DNA from: Bdellovibrionales bacterium GWA1_52_35
GTDB taxonomy: Bacteria > Bdellovibrionota > UBA1018
Assembly: GCA_001769805.1 (NCBI GenBank)
Contig: MEPO01000013.1
Coordinates: forward strand, 1 to 64,000
Length of the DNA stretch: 64,000 bases
Direction: 5' to 3'
Below the pieces are notes generated by a model. The model ran no database searches. It was given only the letters and a program-made list of their open reading frames with translations, and was not told where the DNA came from. The translations under genes were made by a program, and so were the position numbers. Position 1 is the stretch's first letter. Each line of letters starts with the position of its first letter. Below, piece after piece: positions 42,788-52,727 of the stretch.

Positions 42788-45700
42788 TTAAAGACCCTTG
42801 GTCACGGACTTCAGAAGTTTATTCAGCGTGTCGCGATCAAAGGGCTTTTGCAGGTAGCCATGAATCGAGCGCCTGAGCGTTTCGCGCTGCTCCCCGGAAA
42901 ATTGGGTTACAATTCCCGCGGACGTCGCGATCAGTTTTGTTTCATTGCAGGTCGGAAACTGCCGAACCTTTTCAATCAGAATGTCGCCACTCATTCCCGG
43001 CATATGGATATCAATGATGGCGAAATCAAAAACCGATTCAGCCATCAGGGTTGCCGCATCTGCTCCATTGCAGGCTTCGACTACCTGGAAACCCAGAATT
43101 GCGAGGTACTCCCGGAAAATTTCCCGGATATCAGATTCATCGTCTACGACGATCACGCGCCCCTTCCATACCACCATCTGTTCCTGGACGGCAGCTCCAG
43201 TGTTCTGGGGCAATCGTTTCTGCCGCGGCAGCTCGATGATAAAAGAAGTTCCTACCCCTTGCGCCGACTCAACGATGATTTTGCCCCCAAAGGATTCTAC
43301 GATCGAACGGCAAATCGGCAACCCGAGCCCAGTTCCTTGACCCGGCGGTTTGGTGGTGAAAAATGGATCAAAAACCTTGCCGAGTTTGTCCGCCGGAATG
43401 CCCGCGCCGTTATCGCGGATTTCAAAGAAGATGCTGTCATCACTGTCGGACGAAATCAGCTCGATCATGCGGCGGCCTTCTTTGCCGTCGAGCGCATCTT
43501 TGGCATTCGATATCAGGTTCATGATCACCTGCTGAAGCTTTCCGTGATTCCCCTGGAAATAAGGTTTTACGCTGTTCAATTTGAGGACAACTTCAATTCC
43601 AGCTTTCTTGTAGATCTGTTCTATCAGAGCAAGGGTTTCTCCGATAATCACGTGCAAGTTGACTTGCTCGAAATGGGAGGTGTCAGAACGGGCAAAAGTC
43701 CGGAGCCCGCTCACGATCCGGGCGATCCGCTCAACGGCAAGTTCCTGTTTGTTCAGCAATTTGCCGATTTCGTCGGACGTTCCCTTGCCTTCCAACCGGC
43801 TTTTTAGCACCTCAACCAAGCCTCGAATAATAGTCAAGGGGTTGTTGATTTCATGACCCACGCCGGCCGCCAATGTTCCTATCGAGGCCAGCTTCTCGGA
43901 GTGAAAGAGCTGAGCCTGAAACTGTATTCGTTCCGCTTCAATGCGCTTGCGCTCGGAAATATCAAAAACAATGGCGAAAACAACATTCCGGCCCCGCTGC
44001 GAAAGCCACATGGAATAGATTTCAACATCGCGCACTTCCTGTGACGAAAGTCGATGGCGGAACTCTGACTGATCGCGGCCGGCCATCTCGATTTTTTTAA
44101 ACCAGGACAAAACGTTTTCCCGTTCAAGAGCCGTCAGGTCGAATATGCTGCGACTCCTGAGTTCCTCGAGCGATACACGGTAGAACTGACCCGCCACACG
44201 GTTTGCATCCTGGATCAGCCCCGTATCTGGCTCAATGATCAACATCACGGCGCTGTTTTCTTCAAAAAGTTGTCGATACCGGGCTTCAGATTCGATCAGA
44301 TTGTCCTGGTTATCGTTTTCCTGCTGCCGGGCCATAAAGAAACCGGTCGCGAGTAGCGTGACAAGCACCGTGATAATGATTCCGGCGAATCGGAAGGGCG
44401 TATATGACTGGGAGGGGGAGAGAAAAATAAACTTCCAATCTGCCACTGAACCGTCATGGCTCCAAAACCGATATTCCTGGCCGTTCCAGTGCAGAAGTTC
44501 TCCATTTTTGGGGGTTTGCTGAAAAACCGGCTGCGGCTTGATTTGCAAATTCTGGTATTGATCTTTGAGCGTATTCAGCAGTTCGGGCGTCAGCCGATCC
44601 ATCGTGCGATAGAGAAGTGCAGGATCATTGGCCAGAATCACCAACCCATGCTGATCCGTAACCCAAGCCGGATTGTTGATGAGCCGAAAAACCGAAAAAT
44701 CAGCTATTGCCGCACGATAAGCCAGAACTCCATGAATTTTTCCTGCGCTGTCAAAAACCGGAACTCCAATGTAATAAGACATCTGGCCCGTCTTCAAACC
44801 AATCGACCAGTAATGACCTGTCTTGCCAGCCATTGCCTCGCGAAAATACGGACGCATCCCAAACTGCTCTCCGACAAAACTGATCGGGGTGTTCCTGTTG
44901 GAAGAGGCAATAACCTTTCCACCGCGATCAAGGACATAAACAATCGCTCCAGGTATGAAACTGCTGAAGCGGTCCAGGACCTGATTCGCTCGGACGGAGT
45001 TCGCGGGCGACGGATTCAAAATTACTTCAATCAAATCCCCGCTCTGTGAAACGGTCTGGGCCGTGCGCTCCATGAGTTGGATTGAATGGCGGGCGATTTC
45101 CTGGGCTGATTCATGCCGGGCCAGCATCGCACTCTCGTCAAGTTTCTTGCCGTAATCCCGTCCGGCTTCGGTGCCGATCCAACCGAGAGCGAGAATCACA
45201 AGAAGCGACTGCCCAAGCCAGGTGATGATCGGATCTTTTTTCCGCTTGCCCTGAACCGCCCTGATCGAAAGACCAAGGTAGTGTTGCCAGACTCCAAGCG
45301 AAATCAAAAGGGCAAAACCGGCGCGGAAGACCTGAATAGGCGTCCCGGAAAGAAAGCCCGAGATCGCCTGGGCATTGAAAACAGCTCCGGGAAAGAAACT
45401 GGTTCTGGAAACCAGGAACCCGGCAGCGATACCATAAGCAGCCATTGCGACCACGACGAGCAAAAGCCAAGGGTCCTTCGGAAAATATTTTTTACGATAG
45501 AGTGCGACTCCCAACGCAGACCCGAGGGCGCCGGTCAATCCGAACAGGTAACGAGCGATCGCATTGGCTTCGGAGGCCGGCAGAACGAAGGTTGAAGCAA
45601 CCAGAGGAACAAGCATCGGAAGGTAAATCCAGCGCCCCGGTCCCCGCTTTAGCAATTGTCTGATTCCGAGTCGCCCGAATTCAAAAAGAAAAAGAAACGA

Positions 45701-45937
45701 CAAGGTCATTACAATAAAACGAATGAAGGCGAAGGTCCGGTGATCACCGAAGACCAGCGCCACCATATCGAGCCATTCATTGAAGCCGTGAACCAGTCCG
45801 AAAAGCCCCAGCCATTTGCAGGGCAGAATCATACCGGGACGTTTGGCGAGCGGGAGACAAACCACTGCGACTGTAATGAAAGAGAACCCATACAGGAAGA
45901 AAATGTAATCCAGCTGGGTTGCAAAAAAAGAGGTCAA
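42788..45937 (-). CDS. Hybrid sensor histidine kinase with 7TM and Cache-like sensor
   Basis: This 1049-residue protein has about seven N-terminal helices (residues 1-245), a periplasmic Cache-like domain (about 270-510, with YVLDRGGKVIAS and GKTGHYWSIGL), a further helix near 515-535, and a PAS domain (about 550-670). HisKA with His695 (GHEINNPL), HATPase_c (about 800-910, DNGAGI and GQGTGLGLPI) and a C-terminal receiver with phospho-acceptor Asp976 (IIDIHMPG) follow. It probably senses small extracellular molecules and signals by an internal phosphorelay. Its start overlaps the stop of the acyl-CoA ligase gene by 4 bases. No dedicated response regulator is adjacent. Confidence 0.93.
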   Translation of the reverse strand: MTSFFATQLDYIFFLYGFSFITVAVVCLPLAKRPGMILPCKWLGLFGLVHGFNEWLDMVALVFGDHRTFAFIRFIVMTLSFLFLFEFGRLGIRQLLKRGPGRWIYLPMLVPLVASTFVLPASEANAIARYLFGLTGALGSALGVALYRKKYFPKDPWLLLVVVAMAAYGIAAGFLVSRTSFFPGAVFNAQAISGFLSGTPIQVFRAGFALLISLGVWQHYLGLSIRAVQGKRKKDPIITWLGQSLLVILALGWIGTEAGRDYGKKLDESAMLARHESAQEIARHSIQLMERTAQTVSQSGDLIEVILNPSPANSVRANQVLDRFSSFIPGAIVYVLDRGGKVIASSNRNTPISFVGEQFGMRPYFREAMAGKTGHYWSIGLKTGQMSYYIGVPVFDSAGKIHGVLAYRAAIADFSVFRLINNPAWVTDQHGLVILANDPALLYRTMDRLTPELLNTLKDQYQNLQIKPQPVFQQTPKNGELLHWNGQEYRFWSHDGSVADWKFIFLSPSQSYTPFRFAGIIITVLVTLLATGFFMARQQENDNQDNLIESEARYRQLFEENSAVMLIIEPDTGLIQDANRVAGQFYRVSLEELRSRSIFDLTALERENVLSWFKKIEMAGRDQSEFRHRLSSQEVRDVEIYSMWLSQRGRNVVFAIVFDISERKRIEAERIQFQAQLFHSEKLASIGTLAAGVGHEINNPLTIIRGLVEVLKSRLEGKGTSDEIGKLLNKQELAVERIARIVSGLRTFARSDTSHFEQVNLHVIIGETLALIEQIYKKAGIEVVLKLNSVKPYFQGNHGKLQQVIMNLISNAKDALDGKEGRRMIELISSDSDDSIFFEIRDNGAGIPADKLGKVFDPFFTTKPPGQGTGLGLPICRSIVESFGGKIIVESAQGVGTSFIIELPRQKRLPQNTGAAVQEQMVVWKGRVIVVDDESDIREIFREYLAILGFQVVEACNGADAATLMAESVFDFAIIDIHMPGMSGDILIEKVRQFPTCNETKLIATSAGIVTQFSGEQRETLRRSIHGYLQKPFDRDTLNKLLKSVTKGL

Positions 45938-47742
45938 AGCTCAGCGGCCCCCGAGTACATAGAATCGATGATGTCCTGGTAATGCTTCTCGATGACCGTT
46001 CGCTTCATCTTCTGAGTCGGAGTCATTTCTCCCTCTTCAACAGAGAACTCGTTCGCAAGGATCGTGAATCTTTTGATCTGCTCGTAGCCCGCCAACGATT
46101 TGTTAATCGCGGCAATCTGCGCTTTCACCGTAGCAGTGATCGTTGGATCCTTGATCACCCTTTGTTCCCGGCTGCTCACTTTTTCCCGGAGTTCACCCAA
46201 AGCCAGCTCCGATAACGTAATCAGGGCGGAGGGGTATTTCCGGCCATCCCCGACAATGCAGACCTGGCTGATCAGGGGTGAGGCCTTGATCAGTTCTTCG
46301 ATTGGAAGCGGGGCGATCATTTTTCCGCCGGAGGTCTTCATGACTTCTTTTTTTCTCCCCCGAACAACCAGGAGACCTTTTTCGTTCACTTCGCCAAGAT
46401 CGCCTGAGTGCAGCCAGCCGCCCTCCAGAACCTGAGCAGTTGCCGCATCGTCCTTGTAATAACCTTTAAAAATCTGACGCCCGCGAGTCAGGACCTCTCC
46501 GTCCTCGGCAATCATCATCTCGGTGCCGGGCAGAGGTTTGCCGACTGCCCCAGCACTGTCAATTCCAGGTTCTGTCAGGCAGATCATCCCTGTGGTCTCC
46601 GTCTGACCGAGACAGTCCAGGATTTCAAAACCCAATCGGCGGTACCAGCGCGAGACATGCGCGGGCAGAGCGGCCGCCCCGGAAGCCAGCAGAGTTGCCT
46701 GGCCCAAGCCCATGGCTCTCCTGATTTTTGAAAGCACCAGACGATCGGCAAGCTCAAACTGAATCCGATCGACCGGGTTGACAAATTTACCGGCGAAACG
46801 GGCTTCCGCAACCCGTTTACCCACCTCGAGCGCCCAAAGAGCGAGGCGCTTTTTGCTGGGCGGCGCTTTTCGCAACTTGTGATTCACCCCCTCCATCATT
46901 TTTTCCCAGAGACGGGGAACACAGAGCATCAGCGTCGGCTGGACTTCCGGCAGCTCAACCGTGATCGAGTCAAATTTCGTACAGAAAGAGACATGATAGC
47001 GTTTACTGATCCCAACGCCGATCGAATGTAGTTTTTCGGCGATGTGACAGAGTGGCAGGAATGAAAACAGCTTTTGATCGGCTCCCGTCGGCAGACGCCA
47101 GGCACGGTCAACCTGGTCGGAAGTGAATGCAAGATTATCCTGCGAAATGAGAGCACCTTTGGGATTCCCGGTGGTGCCGGAGGTGTAAACGATGAAGGCG
47201 CCAGCATCAGGATCCAGGCTTGTCAGATAGGTTTCCAAGCTTTTGACCCCTGGCTGAGCAGCGAGCTTTCTGCCCTGCTCGATGGCCGCATCATAAGTCA
47301 GCACATGGGGTGCAAAAGCGCCGTTTTGATCAAAAGTCATAAGGAACTGAATCTTTTCAATGACCGGCAAAGCCCCTTCGGCCGAGAGCGCCTTGGCATA
47401 GTAATCCTGATTCTGCACGGCGAGAATTTTTGCCCCAGTATGGTTGAGGATATACAGAATGTCTTTGGGGATGGAGTTCGGATAAATTCCCGCCGAGCGC
47501 CCCCCCAGTAGAATCACCGCAAGATCCAGGTGAACCCATTGATACGAGTTGCTGGCAAAAATACAGGAAATATCTCCCGGCTTGAACCCCTTGGACTCCA
47601 GAAAAAGCGCCATGTAATAAACGCGGTCGCAATATTCTTTGGCAGTAAAAGATTTCCAGGCTCCCTGAATCTTATATGACTGAGCGAGGGCATCGGGGGT
47701 CTCTTCGGCCCAATGAGCCAGGCGGTGCAGAATAGTCGTCAT
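45934..47742 (-). CDS. Long-chain fatty acid-CoA ligase (AMP-forming)
   Basis: I start at the ATG at 47742 with TAGGAG 5 bases upstream; the frame to 47793 has no ribosome-binding site. The 602-residue adenylating enzyme has the AMP-binding motif YTSGTTGNPKGA, then GQTETTG and the hinge segment HSGDLGEVNEKG. It resembles the FadD15/ACSL-like bacterial long-chain ligases of about 600 residues. It activates fatty acids for oxidation or lipid synthesis. The histidine kinase gene follows with an ATGA overlap, so the two are translationally coupled. Confidence 0.9.
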   Translation of the reverse strand: MTTILHRLAHWAEETPDALAQSYKIQGAWKSFTAKEYCDRVYYMALFLESKGFKPGDISCIFASNSYQWVHLDLAVILLGGRSAGIYPNSIPKDILYILNHTGAKILAVQNQDYYAKALSAEGALPVIEKIQFLMTFDQNGAFAPHVLTYDAAIEQGRKLAAQPGVKSLETYLTSLDPDAGAFIVYTSGTTGNPKGALISQDNLAFTSDQVDRAWRLPTGADQKLFSFLPLCHIAEKLHSIGVGISKRYHVSFCTKFDSITVELPEVQPTLMLCVPRLWEKMMEGVNHKLRKAPPSKKRLALWALEVGKRVAEARFAGKFVNPVDRIQFELADRLVLSKIRRAMGLGQATLLASGAAALPAHVSRWYRRLGFEILDCLGQTETTGMICLTEPGIDSAGAVGKPLPGTEMMIAEDGEVLTRGRQIFKGYYKDDAATAQVLEGGWLHSGDLGEVNEKGLLVVRGRKKEVMKTSGGKMIAPLPIEELIKASPLISQVCIVGDGRKYPSALITLSELALGELREKVSSREQRVIKDPTITATVKAQIAAINKSLAGYEQIKRFTILANEFSVEEGEMTPTQKMKRTVIEKHYQDIIDSMYSGAAEL

Positions 47743-47817
47743 GTGCGCTCCTAACGTGTCATTCAGAATCAGCGACCCCCCGTCAAAAGTCAATGTTGCC
47801 TATATGAAATCGAGATG

Positions 47818-47845
47818 TTACACGAAACAAAAGTAATATTATTCT
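47818..47845 (+). promoter_or_regulatory. Candidate promoter for the 48-residue basic protein
   Basis: TTACAC (47818-47823) and TATTCT (47840-47845) are spaced by 16 bases, with a predicted start near 47852, 16 bases before the ATG at 47868 and just ahead of the AGGGAG ribosome-binding site. Both hexamers have four of six consensus bases. Confidence 0.35.
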
Positions 47846-47867
47846 GGCTAATCAGGGAGCTTATTTC

Positions 47868-48014
47868 ATGGGTAAAAGACTGAGCACAAAACATCGTAAA
47901 ATGGGTCGTGACAAAGCGACCGCATATAAAACCGGCAAGGCCCCGAAAGCGCATAAAGTTGCTGTTGAACGCAGCGCAAAGGCCAAACTTAAGAACGCGT
48001 ACCGGTCAATCTGA
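47868..48014 (+). CDS. Very small basic protein (48 residues)
   Basis: The ATG at 47868 is preceded by AGGGAG at about 8 bases and runs to TGA at 48012-48014. The product begins MGKRLSTKHRKMGRDK and ends AKLKNAYRSI. By my count it has 11 Lys, 5 Arg and 2 His against 2 acidic residues. This suggests nucleic acid or ribosome binding, as for small ribosome-associated proteins, though I recognise no family. It stands 56 bases upstream of lon on the same strand and could be co-transcribed with it. The gene is short enough to be missed by length cut-offs. Confidence 0.65.
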   Translation: MGKRLSTKHRKMGRDKATAYKTGKAPKAHKVAVERSAKAKLKNAYRSI

Positions 48015-48070
48015 AGAGGCTCGGTTCCATCGGCGCGTGACTTGCTCCATGTTTGGCAGCAGGAGCCGCT

Positions 48071-50497
48071 ATGGACAAATTGCCCTCTTTATTGCCTGTC
48101 CTTCCGATTCGTAACGCGCTCGTGTTCCCAGCGGTCTCTCTTCCGCTCGCGGTGGGGCGTGGTCGAAGCATCAAGGCCGTAGAAAAAGCCGCTGAATCCG
48201 ACAATTTTATTCTGATCGTTGCCCAAAAAATCGCTACAACCAGTGATCCCGAACCCGGTGACCTGTTCGATACCGGAACGGTCTGTAAAATTGAAGGTGT
48301 GAGTGCGATCGAAGGAGGGAGCCGGCAAGTAGTCGTGACCGGCGTTGCCCGATTCCAAATTTCCAAGTACCAGCTGGTTGAAGGCCAGGATTATATGTCC
48401 GCACGAGGCGAGTCGATCCCGGACATACACTCCGGAGATCCCGTTCGAGCCCAAGCGCTCTTTAACAGCCTCAAAGTACTCACCCGCGAAATCCTCGAAC
48501 TCCTGCCCAGCTCTATGGAGCCGCTGATCACTTTGATTGAACAGGTCGATGATCCTTCCTACCTGACCAACGTTTGCGGAGCTTACCTCAGTCTGGGGCT
48601 TCCCGAAAAACAGAAATTGCTGGAAATGCCGGACGTTGAAGGACGAATGGAATTTCTACTCATGCACATGCGCAAAGAGCGGGAAGTTTTGAGCGTTCAG
48701 AGAGAAATCCGTGAAAAAATGTCCGAGCGCATGAACCAGGCCCAGCGAGAAGCCCTGCTGCGTGAGCAGCTCCGGACAATTCGCTCGGAACTGGGCGAAG
48801 AAGCCAGCGAAGATGTCGTTGAAAAGCTAGAAAAGAAGATCCGTGACGCCCATCTTCCCGAAGAAGCCTTGAAACAGGCAATCGAGGAACTCACCCGCTT
48901 CCGGAATATGCCGAACAGCTCGGCGGAATACCACGTGATCCGGACTTATCTTGAATGGATGGGAAGCCTGCCCTGGGATGTCCGCACTCAAGCCAACCTA
49001 GATGTCAAAGGCGCCCGCAAAATTCTGGACGAAGACCATTACGGAATGGAAAATGTGAAACGCAGAATCATCCAGTTCCTGGCAGTCGCCAAACTCAAAA
49101 ATGACCTGCACGGCCCCATTCTCTGCCTGGTTGGCCCTCCGGGTGTCGGGAAAACATCCGTGGGGCAGTCCGTCGCAAAAGCCCTGGGGCGCAAATTCAT
49201 CCGCACCTCTCTTGGCGGCGTGCGGGATGAAGCCGAAATTCGGGGTCACCGCCGGACTTATGTTGGGGCATTGCCGGGCAGAATCATTCAAAGCATCAAA
49301 AGAGCGGGCAGCAAAAACCCACTCATGATGCTGGACGAAATCGACAAGCTCAGAGCCGATTTTCAGGGCGACCCGTCAGCTGCAATGCTCGAGGTCCTGG
49401 ATCCGGAGCAGAACAAGAGCTTCACCGACCATTACATCGATATGGCTTTCGATCTTTCAGACGTATTCTTCATCTGTACAGCCAATGTGGTCGACACGAT
49501 TCCGCCGGCGCTTCTGGACCGTATGGAAATGATCGAGATGAACGGTTACACCTCCACCGAGAAGCTCCACATCGCCAAGGATTATCTTTTACCGAAATTG
49601 CTGACTGAGCACGGCATTCACCGGGACTGGATCGATCTGCCGGACACCACGATTGAGCGGATCATTTCGCATTACACGCGCGAAGCCGGGGTTCGCGAAC
49701 TGAACCGGAAGCTTGCGTCCCTGCTCCGCGGAGCCGCCGAAGAGATTGTTAAGCAAGAACAGCAGAATGCTCCGGCGAGCAACGGCACGCTGGGCGCGTT
49801 GAAGGAGAAAATTTCGCTCTCGCCCGAGTCTCTCCAAAAATTCCTGGGACCGGAAAAGTTTTTTCCTGAAATAATTGAACGCGCAAACAAGCCCGGAGTC
49901 GCCACGGGTCTGGCCTGGACCCCGCACGGAGGTGACATTCTTTTTGTGGAAGTCAGCGCAATGCCCGGAAAAGGGGGGTTGACCCTGACCGGTCAGCTGG
50001 GCGATGTCATGAAAGAGTCAGCACAAATCGCATTGAGTGTGGCGCGTTCGACGGCTCCGCTGCTCCCTTTCGGTGATTACGATTTTTCAAAATACGATCT
50101 CCACATTCATGTTCCCGCCGGCGCCATTCCGAAGGACGGCCCTTCGGCGGGAATCACAATTCTTACCGCGATCGTTTCTCTGCTGACCAAGAACTCAATG
50201 GATCCCAAGATCGGCATGACCGGAGAAATCACGCTCCGGGGTGCAATTCTTCCAGTAGGTGGTATCAAGGAAAAAGTTCTGGCGGCTCATCGCGCAGGAC
50301 TCAGAACGCTCATTCTCCCAAAACGCAATCAGCAGGACCTGGTCGATGTTCCAAAAGAGGTGCAGGGAGAGCTCGAATTCAAATTTGTCGAAAACATCGA
50401 AGAAGCTCTCAACTTCGCCTTTCAGCACGCGGCCGTAGCCGGTTTTCCTCCGGGGTTTCCGTTTATTCAGAGACCGGATATTCGGCCTGCAGCTTGA
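48071..50497 (+). CDS. lon: ATP-dependent protease Lon
   Basis: The ATG at 48071 has GGAG 5 bases upstream and the family start LPVLPIRNALVFP soon after, giving 808 residues. The N-terminal substrate domain spans about 1-200, a coiled helical region follows, then AAA+ with Walker A GPPGVGKT (Lys361) and LDEIDKL, and the C-terminal protease with catalytic Ser692 (PKDGPSAG) and the dyad Lys in GGIKEKVL. Lon degrades misfolded and short-lived regulatory proteins. The last 31 bases overlap the end of the convergent nth gene. Confidence 0.96.
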   Translation: MDKLPSLLPVLPIRNALVFPAVSLPLAVGRGRSIKAVEKAAESDNFILIVAQKIATTSDPEPGDLFDTGTVCKIEGVSAIEGGSRQVVVTGVARFQISKYQLVEGQDYMSARGESIPDIHSGDPVRAQALFNSLKVLTREILELLPSSMEPLITLIEQVDDPSYLTNVCGAYLSLGLPEKQKLLEMPDVEGRMEFLLMHMRKEREVLSVQREIREKMSERMNQAQREALLREQLRTIRSELGEEASEDVVEKLEKKIRDAHLPEEALKQAIEELTRFRNMPNSSAEYHVIRTYLEWMGSLPWDVRTQANLDVKGARKILDEDHYGMENVKRRIIQFLAVAKLKNDLHGPILCLVGPPGVGKTSVGQSVAKALGRKFIRTSLGGVRDEAEIRGHRRTYVGALPGRIIQSIKRAGSKNPLMMLDEIDKLRADFQGDPSAAMLEVLDPEQNKSFTDHYIDMAFDLSDVFFICTANVVDTIPPALLDRMEMIEMNGYTSTEKLHIAKDYLLPKLLTEHGIHRDWIDLPDTTIERIISHYTREAGVRELNRKLASLLRGAAEEIVKQEQQNAPASNGTLGALKEKISLSPESLQKFLGPEKFFPEIIERANKPGVATGLAWTPHGGDILFVEVSAMPGKGGLTLTGQLGDVMKESAQIALSVARSTAPLLPFGDYDFSKYDLHIHVPAGAIPKDGPSAGITILTAIVSLLTKNSMDPKIGMTGEITLRGAILPVGGIKEKVLAAHRAGLRTLILPKRNQQDLVDVPKEVQGELEFKFVENIEEALNFAFQHAAVAGFPPGFPFIQRPDIRPAA

Positions 50498-51132
50498 GTT
50501 GCAACGCCGATCTTAGGGCAAAACCGGTTGATGGGGCACTCAGGACAAAGAGGCCTGCGTGCGGTGCAGATGGCGCGGCCATGAGAGATGATCAGATGAG
50601 AAAAGAGGCTCCACTTATCCTTCGGCACAAGCTTCTCAATATCCTTTTCAACTTTCTCGGGATCCGCGTGTTTTGAAATCCCCAGACGCCGGGACAACCG
50701 CCCCATGTGGGTATCAACGGCAACGCCGGGTACATCAAAGCAGTTCCCGAGCACCACGTTTGCCGTTTTCCTTCCCACTCCCCTGAGTTCAACCAGCGCT
50801 TCCATCGTCCGAGGAACCTCTCCGCCATAGTTCTTCACCAGTGCTTGGGAACATTCCTTCAAGGCCCGGGCTTTGGATTTATAAAACCCGGCCGATCGGA
50901 TCAACGCTTCAAGTTGTCTTATATCCGCCTTCGCCAGGCGTACCGAGTCCGGGAACTTCTTGAAAAGCGCCGGCGTGACCCGGTTCACCCTTTCATCCGT
51001 ACATTGGGCCGAAAGAATCGTTGCGACCAGAAGCTGAAAAGGCGAGTTAAAATCGAGCGAGCAACGAGCATCGGGGTATTCGCGTTCCAGGATTTTAATG
51101 ATTTCGGTGATGCGGCGCCGCTCTGAATCCAT
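50467..51132 (-). CDS. nth: Endonuclease III
   Basis: This 221-residue base-excision repair glycosylase/AP lyase acts on oxidised pyrimidines. It has the HhH-GPD core with catalytic Lys in ELRGVGRKTANVV and Asp in GVAVDTHMGR, and a C-terminal 4Fe-4S loop with the spacing Cys-x6-Cys-x2-Cys-x5-Cys (CTARRPLCPECPINRFC). The ATG at 51132 is preferred to a TTG at 51141. It is divergent from the carboxypeptidase gene and converges on lon. Confidence 0.95.
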   Translation of the reverse strand: MDSERRRITEIIKILEREYPDARCSLDFNSPFQLLVATILSAQCTDERVNRVTPALFKKFPDSVRLAKADIRQLEALIRSAGFYKSKARALKECSQALVKNYGGEVPRTMEALVELRGVGRKTANVVLGNCFDVPGVAVDTHMGRLSRRLGISKHADPEKVEKDIEKLVPKDKWSLFSHLIISHGRAICTARRPLCPECPINRFCPKIGVATQAAGRISGL

Positions 51133-51214
51133 GAGTCCCAATTAGCCAGTTTCGGTTCAAAAGACCAAGCCAAAAGCTCGACCAGGGGGCCCTTTGGTGA
51201 GATACAAGGAGGCT

Positions 51215-52720
51215 ATGAAACTGAATTGCACCGAGTTGGTCAGCGCCCTTCGCGATATTTATGATCTGCGGTCCGCACGGGCCGTTCTGGAATGGGACCA
51301 GAGCACCTACATGCCCCCCAAGGGCAACGATGCCCGTGCCCGGCAGATTGCTCTGCTTTCCGAACTGGCTCATCAAAAGCTTTGCGCTGAAAAACTCGGT
51401 GAACTTCTGCTTTACTGTTCGAGCGGCGTCGATATTTCGGATGATGACCAGGCACTCGTACGCGAAGCCCGTCGCGACAGAGACCGGGCGGTCAAAGTTC
51501 CGTCCTCTCTGGTTCGCGAAATCAGCGAGACCTGCGGACAGGCCCATGCGATCTGGATTGAGGCCCGGAAGAAAAACAATTTCAAACTCTACGCCCCGGT
51601 TTTAAAGAAGGTCGTCGAACTCAAGAAGCAGGAAGCTCATGCGATCGGCTTCGGCCAGGGAGTCCCGTACGATGCGCTCCTCGACGGTTTTGAACCGGGC
51701 GCCACGGTCAAGATGCTGGATCCGATCATCGCAGAAACCCGCGAGATCACCACTCGTGTAGTGGAAGCAACTTCAAATTCCCGCCGAAAACCTAAAATTA
51801 GGATCCTCAGACGCAAATACCCCCTGAAACAACAGGAGCAGTTCGGTTTCGCCGTTCTGCTGAAGATGGGCTACGATCTCGATGCGGGCCGTCTGGATAG
51901 CGCGGTACACCCTTTTTCCACCAGCTTTGATGTCGAAGATTCCCGGATCACCACTCGTTACGACGAGAGGTACTTCAATGATGCCATCTTCAGCACGATT
52001 CACGAGGGCGGACATGCCCTTTATGAACAGGGCTTCCAGAAAAAGTACTCGGGAACCCCCCTGGCTGAAGCTATTTCCATGGGAATCCACGAGTCGCAAT
52101 CAAGACTCTGGGAGAACCAGGTCGGCCGGAGCCTGCAGCTTTGGAAATATTTTTTTCCAAAAGCCCGGAAGCTTTTTCCGCAGGCACTCTCTGGCGTGAA
52201 ACTCGAGGATTTCTATTTCGCCATCAATGCTGTTCAACCTTCTTTGATCCGCGTCGACGCCGATGAAGTGACCTACAACCTGCACATCATCATCCGGTAC
52301 GAGCTCGAACAGGCTCTCTTCTCCGGCGAGATCCAGGTCCAAGACCTGCCCAAGCTCTGGAATGACAAAATGAAGGCGTATCTCGGGATCAGACCCAGGA
52401 AAGATTCCGAAGGTGTCCTGCAGGACATTCACTGGTCTTTCGGTGGTTTCGGGTACTTCCCCTCCTACCTGCTCGGGAATCTTTATGCCGCACAATGGAG
52501 CGCTTTCATGAAAAAAGATTTGAAAAAGTTTGATCAGCTTCTGACCCAGGGGAATTTAGTTCCGATAAAAAAATGGCTGAACGAAAACATTCACCAGCAC
52601 GGACGCCGATATAATGCACAGCAGCTAATCATGAAGATCACCGGTGAAGCGCTCAATCCCGAGTATTTCGGAAATTACCTGCGTGACAAGTTCCAGCCTC
52701 TCTATGATGTGAAGTGGTAA
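51215..52720 (+). CDS. M32 family metallocarboxypeptidase (Taq type)
   Basis: The ATG at 51215 sits behind AAGGAGG; the frame extends to 51194. The 501-residue protein has the M32 zinc motif HEGGH (His263-Glu264-His267) and the downstream IHESQSRLWEN supplying the third ligand. These enzymes remove C-terminal residues from peptides, with broad specificity except for Pro. No signal peptide is present, so the enzyme is cytoplasmic and would act on peptides brought in by Opp or released by proteases. The pseudouridine synthase gene follows after 7 bases in the same operon. Confidence 0.92.
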   Translation: MKLNCTELVSALRDIYDLRSARAVLEWDQSTYMPPKGNDARARQIALLSELAHQKLCAEKLGELLLYCSSGVDISDDDQALVREARRDRDRAVKVPSSLVREISETCGQAHAIWIEARKKNNFKLYAPVLKKVVELKKQEAHAIGFGQGVPYDALLDGFEPGATVKMLDPIIAETREITTRVVEATSNSRRKPKIRILRRKYPLKQQEQFGFAVLLKMGYDLDAGRLDSAVHPFSTSFDVEDSRITTRYDERYFNDAIFSTIHEGGHALYEQGFQKKYSGTPLAEAISMGIHESQSRLWENQVGRSLQLWKYFFPKARKLFPQALSGVKLEDFYFAINAVQPSLIRVDADEVTYNLHIIIRYELEQALFSGEIQVQDLPKLWNDKMKAYLGIRPRKDSEGVLQDIHWSFGGFGYFPSYLLGNLYAAQWSAFMKKDLKKFDQLLTQGNLVPIKKWLNENIHQHGRRYNAQQLIMKITGEALNPEYFGNYLRDKFQPLYDVKW

Positions 52721-52727
52721 GAGCACC

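Noticed and set aside
42737..43807. 356-codon plus-strand open frame
   Set aside because: It lies wholly antisense to the HATPase and receiver part of the hybrid kinase, and its translation shows no domain, signal or ribosome-binding site.
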